NCBI GenBank assembly: GCA_945883505.1 | Contig: CAMCXL010000007.1 | Span: 1-64,000, forward strand | DNA length: 64,000 nucleotides | Direction of reading: 5' to 3' | From: Rhodoluna limnophila | GTDB lineage: Bacteria; Actinomycetota; Actinomycetes; Actinomycetales; Microbacteriaceae | Shown: positions 9,576 through 17,131 of the stretch, piece after piece | How positions within the stretch are numbered: the stretch's first letter is position 1 | How the letters are laid out: each line of letters starts with the position of its first letter | Notes under the pieces: generated by a model | Databases searched by the model: none | What the model was told of the DNA's origin: nothing | What the model saw: the letters and a program-made list of their open reading frames with translations, nothing else | Position numbers and translations under genes: made by a program

Positions 9576-10655
9576 CTATTTGGTGAGGGCCTTTTTCAGG
9601 GCCTCAAGTAATCCATCAACGTCTTGTTTCGTGGTGTCCCAAGCACACATCCACCTCACCTGACCGGTTGATTGATTCCAAACATAGAACTTGAATTGCT
9701 TTTGCAATCTGGCCGTCACCTTCGCAGGCAAGATTGGAAACACCGCATTGGCTTCAGTGGGGTTAGGTATCTTGACCTGTTTGTTTCTTTTGGCAATTGC
9801 AACCACGCCCTCGTAAAGCCTTTGCGCCATAGCGTTAGCGTGGCGGGCGTTATACATCGCAACTCTGGCGTCATCTTCAAATAGTGCAACCAGCTGAGCC
9901 GAGACAAATCTCATCTTGGAGGGAAGTTGCATTGATGTCTTGCGAAGGTATGGCATGGCATTGGCAAGTTCCTTGCCTCTTGCCGACTTTGAGTCAGTGA
10001 TGATCACTGCCTCGGCGCCCAAAGCACCGATCTTGGTTCCCCCTAGAGAAACCAGGTCCACTCCTAGATCAGTTGTAAAGGCCTTGAAGGAAAGTTTCAG
10101 TGCTGCCGCAGCGTTAGATAATCTTGCGCCATCCATGTGCAGAAGCAGTCCGTGCTTATGAGCACGGGCTGCTAGTGCCTTGATCTCTTTGCGCGTGTAT
10201 AGCGTTCCCATTTCGGTGGTCTGAGTGATTGAGACAACCCCGGGCTGAGCTCTATGAACAAAGCCCATATCAAATACTTGAGAGTCGATCATCTCGGGAG
10301 TTAGCTTCCCATCGGGAGACGAAACAGTCCAGAGCTTTATCCCGCCCATCTTCTCGGGAGCGCCACCTTCGTCGACGTGGATGTGAGCTGACTCAACACA
10401 GATAACTGCTTCCCAGCGCTTGAGGGCTGCCTGCAGGGCAACAACGTTGGCGCCGGTGCCATTGAACACCGGAAAGCCAACGGCCCTTGAGCCAAAGAGT
10501 TTCTTAACTAGCTGGTTGAATTCGTAAGTTACGGTGTCGTCGCCGTAGGCGATTTCATGGCCGTCGTTCACGACGACTAGTCTTTTTAGAACCTCGGGGT
10601 GAACACCCGCGTAGTTGTCTGAGGCGAAGCCTCGCCATATTTGTCTTTGTGACAT
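9576..10655 (-). CDS. Low-specificity L-threonine aldolase (beta-eliminating lyase family)
   Basis: A PLP enzyme of 359 residues that cleaves threonine or allo-threonine to glycine and acetaldehyde. The N-terminus has GFASDNYAGVHPEVLK and the YGDDTVT segment of aldolases. PLP contacts include FNGTGANVVALQAAL, HVDEGGAPEKMGG and HMDGARLSNAAAAL. The SLGGTKIGALGAEAV segment near residue 205 holds the Schiff-base lysine. The length fits the family. It is separated from the upstream secreted-protein gene by a strong hairpin and appears monocistronic. Confidence 0.9.
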   Translation of the reverse strand: MSQRQIWRGFASDNYAGVHPEVLKRLVVVNDGHEIAYGDDTVTYEFNQLVKKLFGSRAVGFPVFNGTGANVVALQAALKRWEAVICVESAHIHVDEGGAPEKMGGIKLWTVSSPDGKLTPEMIDSQVFDMGFVHRAQPGVVSITQTTEMGTLYTRKEIKALAARAHKHGLLLHMDGARLSNAAAALKLSFKAFTTDLGVDLVSLGGTKIGALGAEAVIITDSKSARGKELANAMPYLRKTSMQLPSKMRFVSAQLVALFEDDARVAMYNARHANAMAQRLYEGVVAIAKRNKQVKIPNPTEANAVFPILPAKVTARLQKQFKFYVWNQSTGQVRWMCAWDTTKQDVDGLLEALKKALTK

Positions 10656-10730
10656 TGACTAATCCCAACGCTCAAGCTTGCCCCAGCTGGGCCTTGCCTA
10701 ACAGGTTAGCTGAGAACGGGACTTTGGTTA

Positions 10731-10767
10731 AAGCAATAGGCAGGGCCTTGGGCCCTGCCTATTGCTT
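10731..10767 (-). terminator. 17-bp perfect hairpin, probable terminator
   Basis: AAGCAATAGGCAGGGCC and its exact complement surround a TTG loop. It lies 12 nt after the stop codon of the secreted OmpA-tail protein gene. The downstream U-tract is short (CTTTAACC), so termination may rest mainly on the very strong stem. Confidence 0.6.
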
Positions 10768-10779
10768 CGAATCTTGGTT

Positions 10780-12168
10780 CTACGGGGTGAGAACTAGTCT
10801 TACGCGCCGAACGTTCAGACCGGGTCTTGGATCTTCAATGCCTTGAGAAACCGAGGATTCAATCTCGGGTCTTTCGCTTTCGGAGTATGAACAAGCTGTC
10901 TTTCCACGGTTAGTGGAAAGAGCAACATCTGTTGTTCTTCGAGGCAAAGAGGTGAACCCGGTGCAGGTGAGGGTTGACAGGTCCGAATGCTTGGCTAGCC
11001 ACTTGTCGATACGAGCCTTCATGCGAGGAGTTAAGACCCTGGAGTTGTGTGCGAAGCCGCCAACTATAAGGGTTGCCTTACGGGTTCCGGCAGCCGCAAC
11101 TTTTCCCATAGTGAAGTGCTTCGGAAGAATTAGTGTCCCCAAAGGCGACTTGAGTTCTACATCAAGCTCGCCGGATAAGCCAATCGGCATGCGAATGTCG
11201 ATGCGGTTCTCAGTTTTGGACAATATTTCAACTTTCAGTCCACCAACGAATGCCTCAGTGATGCCACCAAAGTGTGCACCGAACATCGCTACAGACTGTC
11301 CCGGAGCAGGAGTCTGATTTAGTGTTTGGACATGCTGCTTGACCGGCGCTGGAGCAGATCCTGAGCTTGCAGGAGCTGGAGGCGACACCGCTGCAGGTGC
11401 AGAAATCGGACCAGACGCGTCCTGCCAGGCCACTCCGCTTGTGCTGAAGTCAAACTCTTGGCTACCGGTGGAATTAAGAATTCCCATCTTTATAGTCAAG
11501 GAGCTTGTAGTCAGAAAGTTGATCTGCACACGGGCTTCTCCATGGGAATGAACGGGGTTAGACCCACTAATCGTGGTACTGGCACCAGTAGCGTTGGCGG
11601 TGAACCTAACCGTGTTGTTGCCGAGGTTGACAACTGAATTGACAATTGTGTTTGAAGTTAACTGATAGTTATCAACATTGGAGACCTGAACAAACTGTCT
11701 GTTGTCGATGTCGTATGCGTTCAGTCTCAAACCTGAAAGTTCAACCCTGGTGGTATTATTTGAGACATCCGTACTTTCAAAATCTATACGGAACCCATTT
11801 ACCGTGTAGTCGCCGTCTGGTGTTCCAGATTTCCTCTTAATGTCAGAGCGAATCCAGACATCTTCTGAAGCAACCGTATTTGGCTCATCGTCAATTTTAT
11901 CGGTGACGTCATTATGGCTGTTAGTCAATTCAATAACCGTAACCACCGCGTCCACTCCATTAATCACATCTCGGTAAGTGTGTGAGGATCCAACAGGAGC
12001 ATCTTCCAGAATGTCGATTCCGTCATTTCCGAAATCTAAACCGATAGATGCGTCGATCGGAGTGGCTTTCGCTGAATCCGCCATCGGCACCAGCAGGGCA
12101 AGAGCGATACCCACTGTGACCAAAACGGACAAATACTTTCGAAAGTCTGAGTTTGCTTTTCTGTGCAT
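10780..12168 (-). CDS. Secreted surface protein with OmpA-like C-terminal domain
   Basis: I do not recognise the whole protein. With the ATG at 12168 (AAGGA ribosome site at good spacing) it has 462 residues. The signal peptide has a basic start, the hydrophobic stretch LVTVGIALALLVPMA and a likely cleavage after ADSAKA. A beta-rich region rich in N, T and V follows. After a proline/alanine linker (SAPAPVKQ) comes an IPT/TIG-like beta domain (PGQSVAMFGAHFGGITEAFVGG). The last 90 residues resemble the OmpA peptidoglycan-binding fold (RIDKWLAKHSDL, CTGFTS, LSTNRGKTACSY). It is probably exported and bound to the cell wall. A strong hairpin follows. Confidence 0.7.
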   Translation of the reverse strand: MHRKANSDFRKYLSVLVTVGIALALLVPMADSAKATPIDASIGLDFGNDGIDILEDAPVGSSHTYRDVINGVDAVVTVIELTNSHNDVTDKIDDEPNTVASEDVWIRSDIKRKSGTPDGDYTVNGFRIDFESTDVSNNTTRVELSGLRLNAYDIDNRQFVQVSNVDNYQLTSNTIVNSVVNLGNNTVRFTANATGASTTISGSNPVHSHGEARVQINFLTTSSLTIKMGILNSTGSQEFDFSTSGVAWQDASGPISAPAAVSPPAPASSGSAPAPVKQHVQTLNQTPAPGQSVAMFGAHFGGITEAFVGGLKVEILSKTENRIDIRMPIGLSGELDVELKSPLGTLILPKHFTMGKVAAAGTRKATLIVGGFAHNSRVLTPRMKARIDKWLAKHSDLSTLTCTGFTSLPRRTTDVALSTNRGKTACSYSESERPEIESSVSQGIEDPRPGLNVRRVRLVLTP

Positions 12169-12322
12169 TATTAAAGTCCTTATTAGTTCGTTGGAACGTA
12201 TAAGGCGAAGATAACAAGGGGCAAACTTCTGAAAACTAAAACCTTCGGTGAGACTCTGAAATCGAGACAAAACCAGTGGATAACCGAAGATTCAAGGTCT
12301 TTGGTGGGCTCTCCTAGTCTCG

Positions 12323-13267
12323 CTAGCCCTTAGGCAAAACATCAAGCTCAGAGGTCTCTGTTCCAACCTCCGGTTTGCCCTTTTGTTTCTTGAGCTTGAC
12401 CTCGTGGCGCTTCCCGGCGAACCAGCTTCCGATCAAGATAAGCGGGAAGCCAACCAGTAGACCAGTTGTGATCGGTTCGTTCAAGAAGACAACACCGAGA
12501 ACCAGGGCCACCAAGGTGTTGAGGTATGTGATGAGCGTTGCTCTGGCAGCACCGACTTCTTTGATTAGGGCAAAGAAGATGATGAAGGCAACAGCTGAAC
12601 AAATAACGCCCAAGATAACTAGGGCTATCCAGCTCTCAATGGCAGGACCTGCAGCTATCTCGGCAGGAAGGACAAGGGCAGCCGGAATTGCATAGATAAC
12701 TCCAACGATGACCATCGAAAGACTAATGACTCCAGCGGTTGGAACGAAGCCGATTTTGTGAGCAATCATGGCTGGGGCTATGGCGTAGCCAACCGATGCC
12801 AAAATCACAGCTCCGACCCAGAGGGGATCAATCAATCCTTGGATCGAGTCAATGCCAACCAGGGCAACTACCCCTGCAAAGCCCATCAAAAGTCCAGCTA
12901 TGGTCTTGGGGTGCCAAACAGATTTGTCCCCCATGATGCTTGCAAGCAAAACAGCAAAGAAAGGAACGGTTGCGATCAAGAGCCCAATTAGGCCAGAAGA
13001 TAGATGTCTTCCCGACTCGGTTATCAACCACCAAGGTCCTGCCATCTCCAGCAGGGCAAAAGCCAAGACCCAGGGCCAGTGTTTCAGGGCCAGAAGCAGT
13101 GCTCCTTGCTTCAGAGCAAGGGGAACCAAAACGGCTGCCCCGATAAGAACCCGGAATAGAACAATCGAATAGGTCGAGAAGTCCTCGACGGCTATCCGGA
13201 TAAAGAAGTATGGGATACCCCAAGCTAGGCCGGCAGCAAGAAACAGCCAAAGAGCTTTACGGGACAT
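12323..13267 (-). CDS. EamA/DMT family transporter
   Basis: A polytopic membrane protein of 314 residues with ten predicted transmembrane helices in two EamA repeats. The first begins FLAAGLAWGIPYFFIRIAV; the second has GVICSAVAFIIFFALIKEVG and LNTLVALVLGVVFLNEP, which is the standard EamA signature. It likely exports or imports metabolites; the substrate is unknown. The open frame extends 85 codons upstream, but the ATG at 13267 matches the family start and has TAGGCT seven bases upstream, so it is likely leaderless. The C-terminus carries a charged cytoplasmic tail (KLKKQKGKPEVG). Confidence 0.85.
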   Translation of the reverse strand: MSRKALWLFLAAGLAWGIPYFFIRIAVEDFSTYSIVLFRVLIGAAVLVPLALKQGALLLALKHWPWVLAFALLEMAGPWWLITESGRHLSSGLIGLLIATVPFFAVLLASIMGDKSVWHPKTIAGLLMGFAGVVALVGIDSIQGLIDPLWVGAVILASVGYAIAPAMIAHKIGFVPTAGVISLSMVIVGVIYAIPAALVLPAEIAAGPAIESWIALVILGVICSAVAFIIFFALIKEVGAARATLITYLNTLVALVLGVVFLNEPITTGLLVGFPLILIGSWFAGKRHEVKLKKQKGKPEVGTETSELDVLPKG

Positions 13268-13349
13268 AGCTCCAAGCCTACGGGCTTGAAGGTATGTCCC
13301 AAACGCCCCAAAATCTCCCCTAGACACTGTTCGGAAATACGAAGCAAGG

Positions 13350-14042
13350 GTGGAAACCCGAAGGTTTTTCTGCTTTGATTCTCTCGTGGGGAAATCACCA
13401 ATTAATGTCCTGGTCGTCGAAGACGAGCCACTGGTTAGAGCCCTACTCACTTCCCTTCTGGAGGCCGACGGCTTCCAGATCAAAGCTGCATCAAATGCAG
13501 CAGAGGCAAGATCAGCCACCAAAGACTTTGAGCCTCAGGTTGCCATCCTGGACATCGAACTAGGCGATGGCCCATCCGGTATTGATCTAGCCCATATTCT
13601 CAGACTTCAGTTCCCCCAGATCGGACTTGTTTTCCTTACTCACATCCCCGAACCAAGGGTTGTTGGAGTTGAAAACAGAAACATCCCCAAAAACGCTGCT
13701 TATTTGCGCAAAGACCGCATGGCAGATACTGGTGTCCTGAAAGCCGCCATCGAGGCAGCCTCCAAGGACCGAGTCGGAAAGCAGTTCCGCGATGACAAGA
13801 CTATTCAGCACCAGCTAACCAACGTCTCAAGAAGCCAACTAGATGTTTTACGCATGGTTGCCATGGGACACAGCAACCACGAGATTGCAGCCCAAAGAGG
13901 CACAACAGTTAGAGCTGTTGAGCACCTAGTCAAAAGAGCATTCAGTGCTGCCGGCGTAGACGCCGACGCACCTGGCAACGCAAGGGTTGTTGCAGCCAGG
14001 CAGTTTATAAGTGTTGCGGGTATGCCGCACGCTAGCAAATAG
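13350..14042 (+). CDS. Response regulator, receiver plus LuxR-type HTH
   Basis: A transcription regulator of about 230 residues. The receiver domain starts at INVLVVEDEPLVRALL, with the acidic pair and the phospho-acceptor aspartate in VAILDIELGDG. The switch threonine is in LVFLTHIPEP and the conserved lysine in YLRKDR. The C-terminal helix-turn-helix (SRSQLDVLRMVAMGHSNHEIA, then TVRAVEHLVKRAF) is of the LuxR/FixJ kind. The start is uncertain: GTG at 13350, or GTG at 13386 just before the receiver. No histidine kinase is encoded in the window, so it is an orphan here. It is divergent from the EamA gene. Confidence 0.85.
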   Translation: METRRFFCFDSLVGKSPINVLVVEDEPLVRALLTSLLEADGFQIKAASNAAEARSATKDFEPQVAILDIELGDGPSGIDLAHILRLQFPQIGLVFLTHIPEPRVVGVENRNIPKNAAYLRKDRMADTGVLKAAIEAASKDRVGKQFRDDKTIQHQLTNVSRSQLDVLRMVAMGHSNHEIAAQRGTTVRAVEHLVKRAFSAAGVDADAPGNARVVAARQFISVAGMPHASK

Positions 14043-14062
14043 TTTGCTCTTAGAGAAGATTA

Positions 14063-14100
14063 AATAAAAACCCCCGGGATTGCTCCCGGGGGTTTTTATT
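14063..14100. terminator. Bidirectional terminator, 17-bp stem
   Basis: AATAAAAACCCCCGGGA pairs perfectly with TCCCGGGGGTTTTTATT around a TTGC loop. Both directions have the U-tract, so it ends the response regulator transcript (plus) and the surface protein transcript (minus). Confidence 0.93.
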
Positions 14101-14116
14101 AGCTTTCAGACAGAAA

Positions 14117-15091
14117 TTACTTCTTTAGAGCAACCTTCTGGCTTGGGAAAGCAGCGTTCCACTTGCGAGCAAGTGTGTTGTACTTCTTCTTGGTGACAGA
14201 TGTAGCCTTTGGACGTGACTCAGCTAGCTGAGCAGTTAGGGCTGCAACCTGTGCGGTTAGTGCTGTGTTGGCTGAAGCTACTGCTGGGCTGTTAACAATA
14301 TAGACCTTAGGTGAGCCGTGCTTTGGAAGACCGGTGATGTCAGATCCCCCTTGGTCGATGCTAATTGTGAACGGGTTGCTGGTTGAAGACGTAATGTCTG
14401 CATAGTTCAACTTTCTGAGTGAATCCCAGGTTGCCGCAAAAGTTTCGCCTGTGGAAAGAGTTACTGTTGTAACTCCAGCATTAGATTCACGAACGTTACC
14501 AAAAGCGTCAATGACATTGAACGTTACTTCCGCCTCAGCAAGTGGAGCAAGTGTAGAAGGCACCACTACGTCCTTAACATTGTATGCAAGTCCTACTCCC
14601 ATCTTGATGTACTTAGTAGCCGATGTGGTTGACTTAGTACCAGAGGCAGTCTTTGTCACATCGATGGTGTACGAACCAGCAGTGGTAGAAGTTGTGTACA
14701 CGTAAAGAGTCTGACTGGTTCCCGAAGTTAGAGTTTTGGTGATTTCGGAACTTCCAACTTTTGAGATATCAATCAGAGCGTTGGCAGTTGTGACTACTGA
14801 ATCGATGACCTTTACAGCACCGGTGGTAGTGACCTTAACTGTGTCGCCAGCTGCAATTGAGGTAACGGTGATTCTCTGGGCAGTAGCGGTTACGGTTGTA
14901 TCACCAGCTCCAGGAGCAATGGTGTTGACCGTAGATGCCGCGAGTACATAAGGATCTGCTGACGTTCCAGTTGTGTCTGTGTCGTGACCAGCATAGGCAA
15001 TTGACGGGGTCGCACTTGCTGGCGCAACGCCAACTAGTGCAGATAGAGCTAGTGCGGTTGCTGAAGCAACTGCAATTAGTTTCTTAGACAT
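14117..15091 (-). CDS. Secreted threonine-rich surface protein, unknown function
   Basis: Not a recognised family. It has 324 residues. A clear signal peptide (basic MSKK, then AVASATALALSALVGVAPASA) has an AXA cleavage site. The mature part is rich in T, S, A and V and looks all-beta, like the strands of S-layer or fibre proteins. A segment with VVPSTLAPLAEAEVTFNVIDAFGNV resembles bacterial Ig-like repeats. Near the C-terminus a short heptad-like helix (LTAQVAALTAQLAE) leads to a basic tail KKYNTLARKWNAAFPSQK. It lies downstream of the membrane-anchored sigma factor gene in the same direction and ends at a strong terminator. Confidence 0.7.
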   Translation of the reverse strand: MSKKLIAVASATALALSALVGVAPASATPSIAYAGHDTDTTGTSADPYVLAASTVNTIAPGAGDTTVTATAQRITVTSIAAGDTVKVTTTGAVKVIDSVVTTANALIDISKVGSSEITKTLTSGTSQTLYVYTTSTTAGSYTIDVTKTASGTKSTTSATKYIKMGVGLAYNVKDVVVPSTLAPLAEAEVTFNVIDAFGNVRESNAGVTTVTLSTGETFAATWDSLRKLNYADITSSTSNPFTISIDQGGSDITGLPKHGSPKVYIVNSPAVASANTALTAQVAALTAQLAESRPKATSVTKKKYNTLARKWNAAFPSQKVALKK

Positions 15092-15119
15092 TTAGTCTCT
15101 TTCTTTTCTTGGTTAAACA

Positions 15120-15140
15120 CATCAGATCGTCGATCTGATG
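15120..15140. promoter_or_regulatory. 21-bp palindrome upstream of the surface protein gene
   Basis: CATCAGATCG and CGATCTGATG flank a single T, a perfect palindrome 28 bp before the start codon of the surface protein gene. It could be an operator for a dimeric regulator or, in the mRNA, a hairpin in the leader. Confidence 0.5.
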
Positions 15141-15455
15141 GGAGCTAATCCTCAATCTGGCCAACCAAGTAGGCCAGCCCAAAGATGTCGCTCATTGAAT
15201 AGTAGCGGAAGAATGTCCGGACTATTACGGTAACAGACCAGACTTTTTAGACTTTTCTGGCCGGATTTCTCCTGATTTAGAGGCAAAATTCCTTGAATTT
15301 GGCCCATCAGGCCCGAAATGTTCCTAAATGCACCCAAATCCCCCCAGAAACCAGGGCTTCTTCTCCGCTGGGGTTCAAATGGACCCTACTGGGCGAAAGT
15401 GGCTGGAATTAGGGGCAACTAAGCCCTTTGGTGTGCCGGACTTCTGGCTTGAAGG
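15141..15455. other. Long intergenic stretch with no supported gene
   Basis: This is most of the only gap over 300 bp in the window, between the sigma factor gene and the surface protein gene. The only open frames (for example 15152-15337 minus) lack coding character. A small inverted repeat (CTGGCC/GGCCAG, 15157-15177) lies next to the palindrome. I found no convincing housekeeping -35/-10 pair, which leaves room for an alternative-sigma promoter. No RNA family was recognised. Confidence 0.5.
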
Positions 15456-16988
15456 TTATTTGGCCGAATTCAGGGAAAGAGTGATCTCTTTGACGTCAGA
15501 TCCGTTTTTCTCCATGACGACCTCGATGATGAATCGGGCGTTTCTGGTCACGGTTTCTGACCATCTCTTGCCTGTGTCGTCGTATAGGAAAGGAGCCTGG
15601 GCTGAGTAGATAAAGAGGTCAAGACCCTCGTTGGTCTTACCCTTCAAGATTCCAGCATCAATCGGTGAGAAGGTGAACTTCTGGTTGGAAACATTGATCT
15701 CGCCCCATACGGCAAAGAAAGCTCGCTCAGCTGTTGGGTTAAAGGTAAACCTCGCTGTTAGGCCGTTTTCTCCGACTACTTTGTAGTCCTGATCCAATAC
15801 AAAGATCTGTGATCTTGAGTCAGCGTCCATTACTCCGCCAAGGCTTGGCTCAGCTAGAACTTTCTCAATCGCACTCGTTTTAGGAGCGGGAGCTGGTTTG
15901 TTAGAACCAGAAGGGGTACTTGAACTCGATGAAGCACCAGCACCAGCTTGGTTGGTAGCGGATTCGTCCTTGACGACTCCGCGATCTGGTGTTGGAAGGA
16001 CATCGAGTTCAATCTCTTCGCCGTTTTGGCCGGCTTGGCTTGCTTCGTCAGTCTGGCCAGAAGCATCCGGGCTAACTTCAGAGCTAGCCGGTGCTTCTGC
16101 CATCTGATCTACTGGTGGTCTGGTAAGACCTGGGAAAGCTGTGAAGGACATTACAACCAAAGCAATAAGTGTCAGCGCAGCAGCACCGACCTTCTTGCCT
16201 TCTGATGCTGCCTTGCGGGCAGCGACAGAAAGGATGGCTGCTGCTGACATGCCGGTTGTGTCGATGTCGCCAATGAGGGCCTTCTTGAAGGCAGCGCGGG
16301 CGCGGAAGATAAGTTGACGGGTGGCGTTTTCGGAAAGTCCAACCTGAGCTGCGATCTGCTCGGTGGTCTTTTCCTCATACATCGAGGCAATAAGGACTTC
16401 TCTGTGTCTTGGGTTGAGCTTAGAAAGAGCAAGTCTTACAACAGCTGCGTCATCTTGCTGCTCTAGGGCGCTTGATACCTCAGGGTCTTCTGATGCGGGC
16501 TCCTGAACATCATCAATTGAGTTGATGTATGCCCGGCCCGATGCTCTGATGACATCAAGGGCTAGGAGCCTGGTCTTCCACTTCAAAAACCTTAGGACTC
16601 CGATCTCGGAGTCTAGTTCTGGCAAGGAAACCATCAAATATAGAAATGCATCCTGAACTACCTCGTCCACCTGAGAGGGATTGTTTAGGAACCTTCTGGC
16701 GTGACGCTCTAGGTGAGGACGGAAGCGAAGGTAAATAGAAGAGAAATCCTGTGCTGACCACTCGGCCAGCTTGACTGGCTTGCCAGATCTTTCCTTGAGC
16801 TGCAGATCACCGAATTCTTCATCGGATTGCTCATCAAGTAATGCCTCGAGAGGGTCTTCGGAGTAAAGCTTGCTGGCTTCCAGTTCTGAGATGGCAGCTT
16901 CTGATATGTCAGCTTCTGAAATAGCCCCAGGCGCAGAAGGTGAAGCTGCCTGGGCAGCTTTTTCCTTGCCTTTTTTGCTAAATGCCAT
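15456..16988 (-). CDS. Membrane-anchored ECF-type sigma factor with extracytoplasmic domain
   Basis: A 510-residue one-piece protein. Residues 1-80 are an acidic, alanine-rich leader. Residues 81-150 look like sigma region 2 (RFLNNPSQVDEVVQDAFLYL, then ALDVIRAS). Residues 183-240 look like region 4 (KLNPRHREVLIASMYEEKTT, then IAAQVGLSENATRQLIFRAR). Residues 268-287 form one transmembrane helix (GAAALTLIALVVMSFTAF). A Ser/Pro/Ala/Glu linker (about 290-375) leads to a beta-rich domain (375-510) expected outside the cell. The start has AGG at six bases. No separate anti-sigma gene is present. It probably controls envelope genes, perhaps by release from the membrane (inference). Confidence 0.85.
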   Translation of the reverse strand: MAFSKKGKEKAAQAASPSAPGAISEADISEAAISELEASKLYSEDPLEALLDEQSDEEFGDLQLKERSGKPVKLAEWSAQDFSSIYLRFRPHLERHARRFLNNPSQVDEVVQDAFLYLMVSLPELDSEIGVLRFLKWKTRLLALDVIRASGRAYINSIDDVQEPASEDPEVSSALEQQDDAAVVRLALSKLNPRHREVLIASMYEEKTTEQIAAQVGLSENATRQLIFRARAAFKKALIGDIDTTGMSAAAILSVAARKAASEGKKVGAAALTLIALVVMSFTAFPGLTRPPVDQMAEAPASSEVSPDASGQTDEASQAGQNGEEIELDVLPTPDRGVVKDESATNQAGAGASSSSSTPSGSNKPAPAPKTSAIEKVLAEPSLGGVMDADSRSQIFVLDQDYKVVGENGLTARFTFNPTAERAFFAVWGEINVSNQKFTFSPIDAGILKGKTNEGLDLFIYSAQAPFLYDDTGKRWSETVTRNARFIIEVVMEKNGSDVKEITLSLNSAK

Positions 16989-17077
16989 GGGTTACCTATG
17001 TCTAGTTTGCCAGATACTTCTTATAACGTCACCTGGGGCCTATTTGTTATGGTCAGCGGGCAAGGTGTCCTCTCGCC

Positions 17078-17120
17078 CTGGCGCCAAAGGCGCCAGTCAG
17101 CAAGGCCCTTGGCCTTTGCT
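17078..17120. repeat. Two adjacent hairpins in a divergent promoter region
   Basis: The first (17078-17096) has an 8-bp stem, CTGGCGCC/GGCGCCAG, with an AAA loop. The second (17099-17120) pairs AGCAAGGCC with GGCCTTTGCT across CTT, with one bulged base. No gene ends here: they lie just upstream of, and run into, the TAGGTT -10 at 17120-17125 of the next gene. Confidence 0.5.
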
Positions 17121-17131
17121 AGGTTTACAGA

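Noticed and set aside
12323-13522. Longer N-terminus of the EamA transporter
   Set aside because: The extra 85 residues are not membrane-like and would overlap the response regulator; the start at 13267 fits the family and has a -10 seven bases upstream.
15152-15337. 61-codon minus-strand open frame in the long gap
   Set aside because: No ribosome site, no leaderless -10, composition unlike coding sequence and no recognisable domain.
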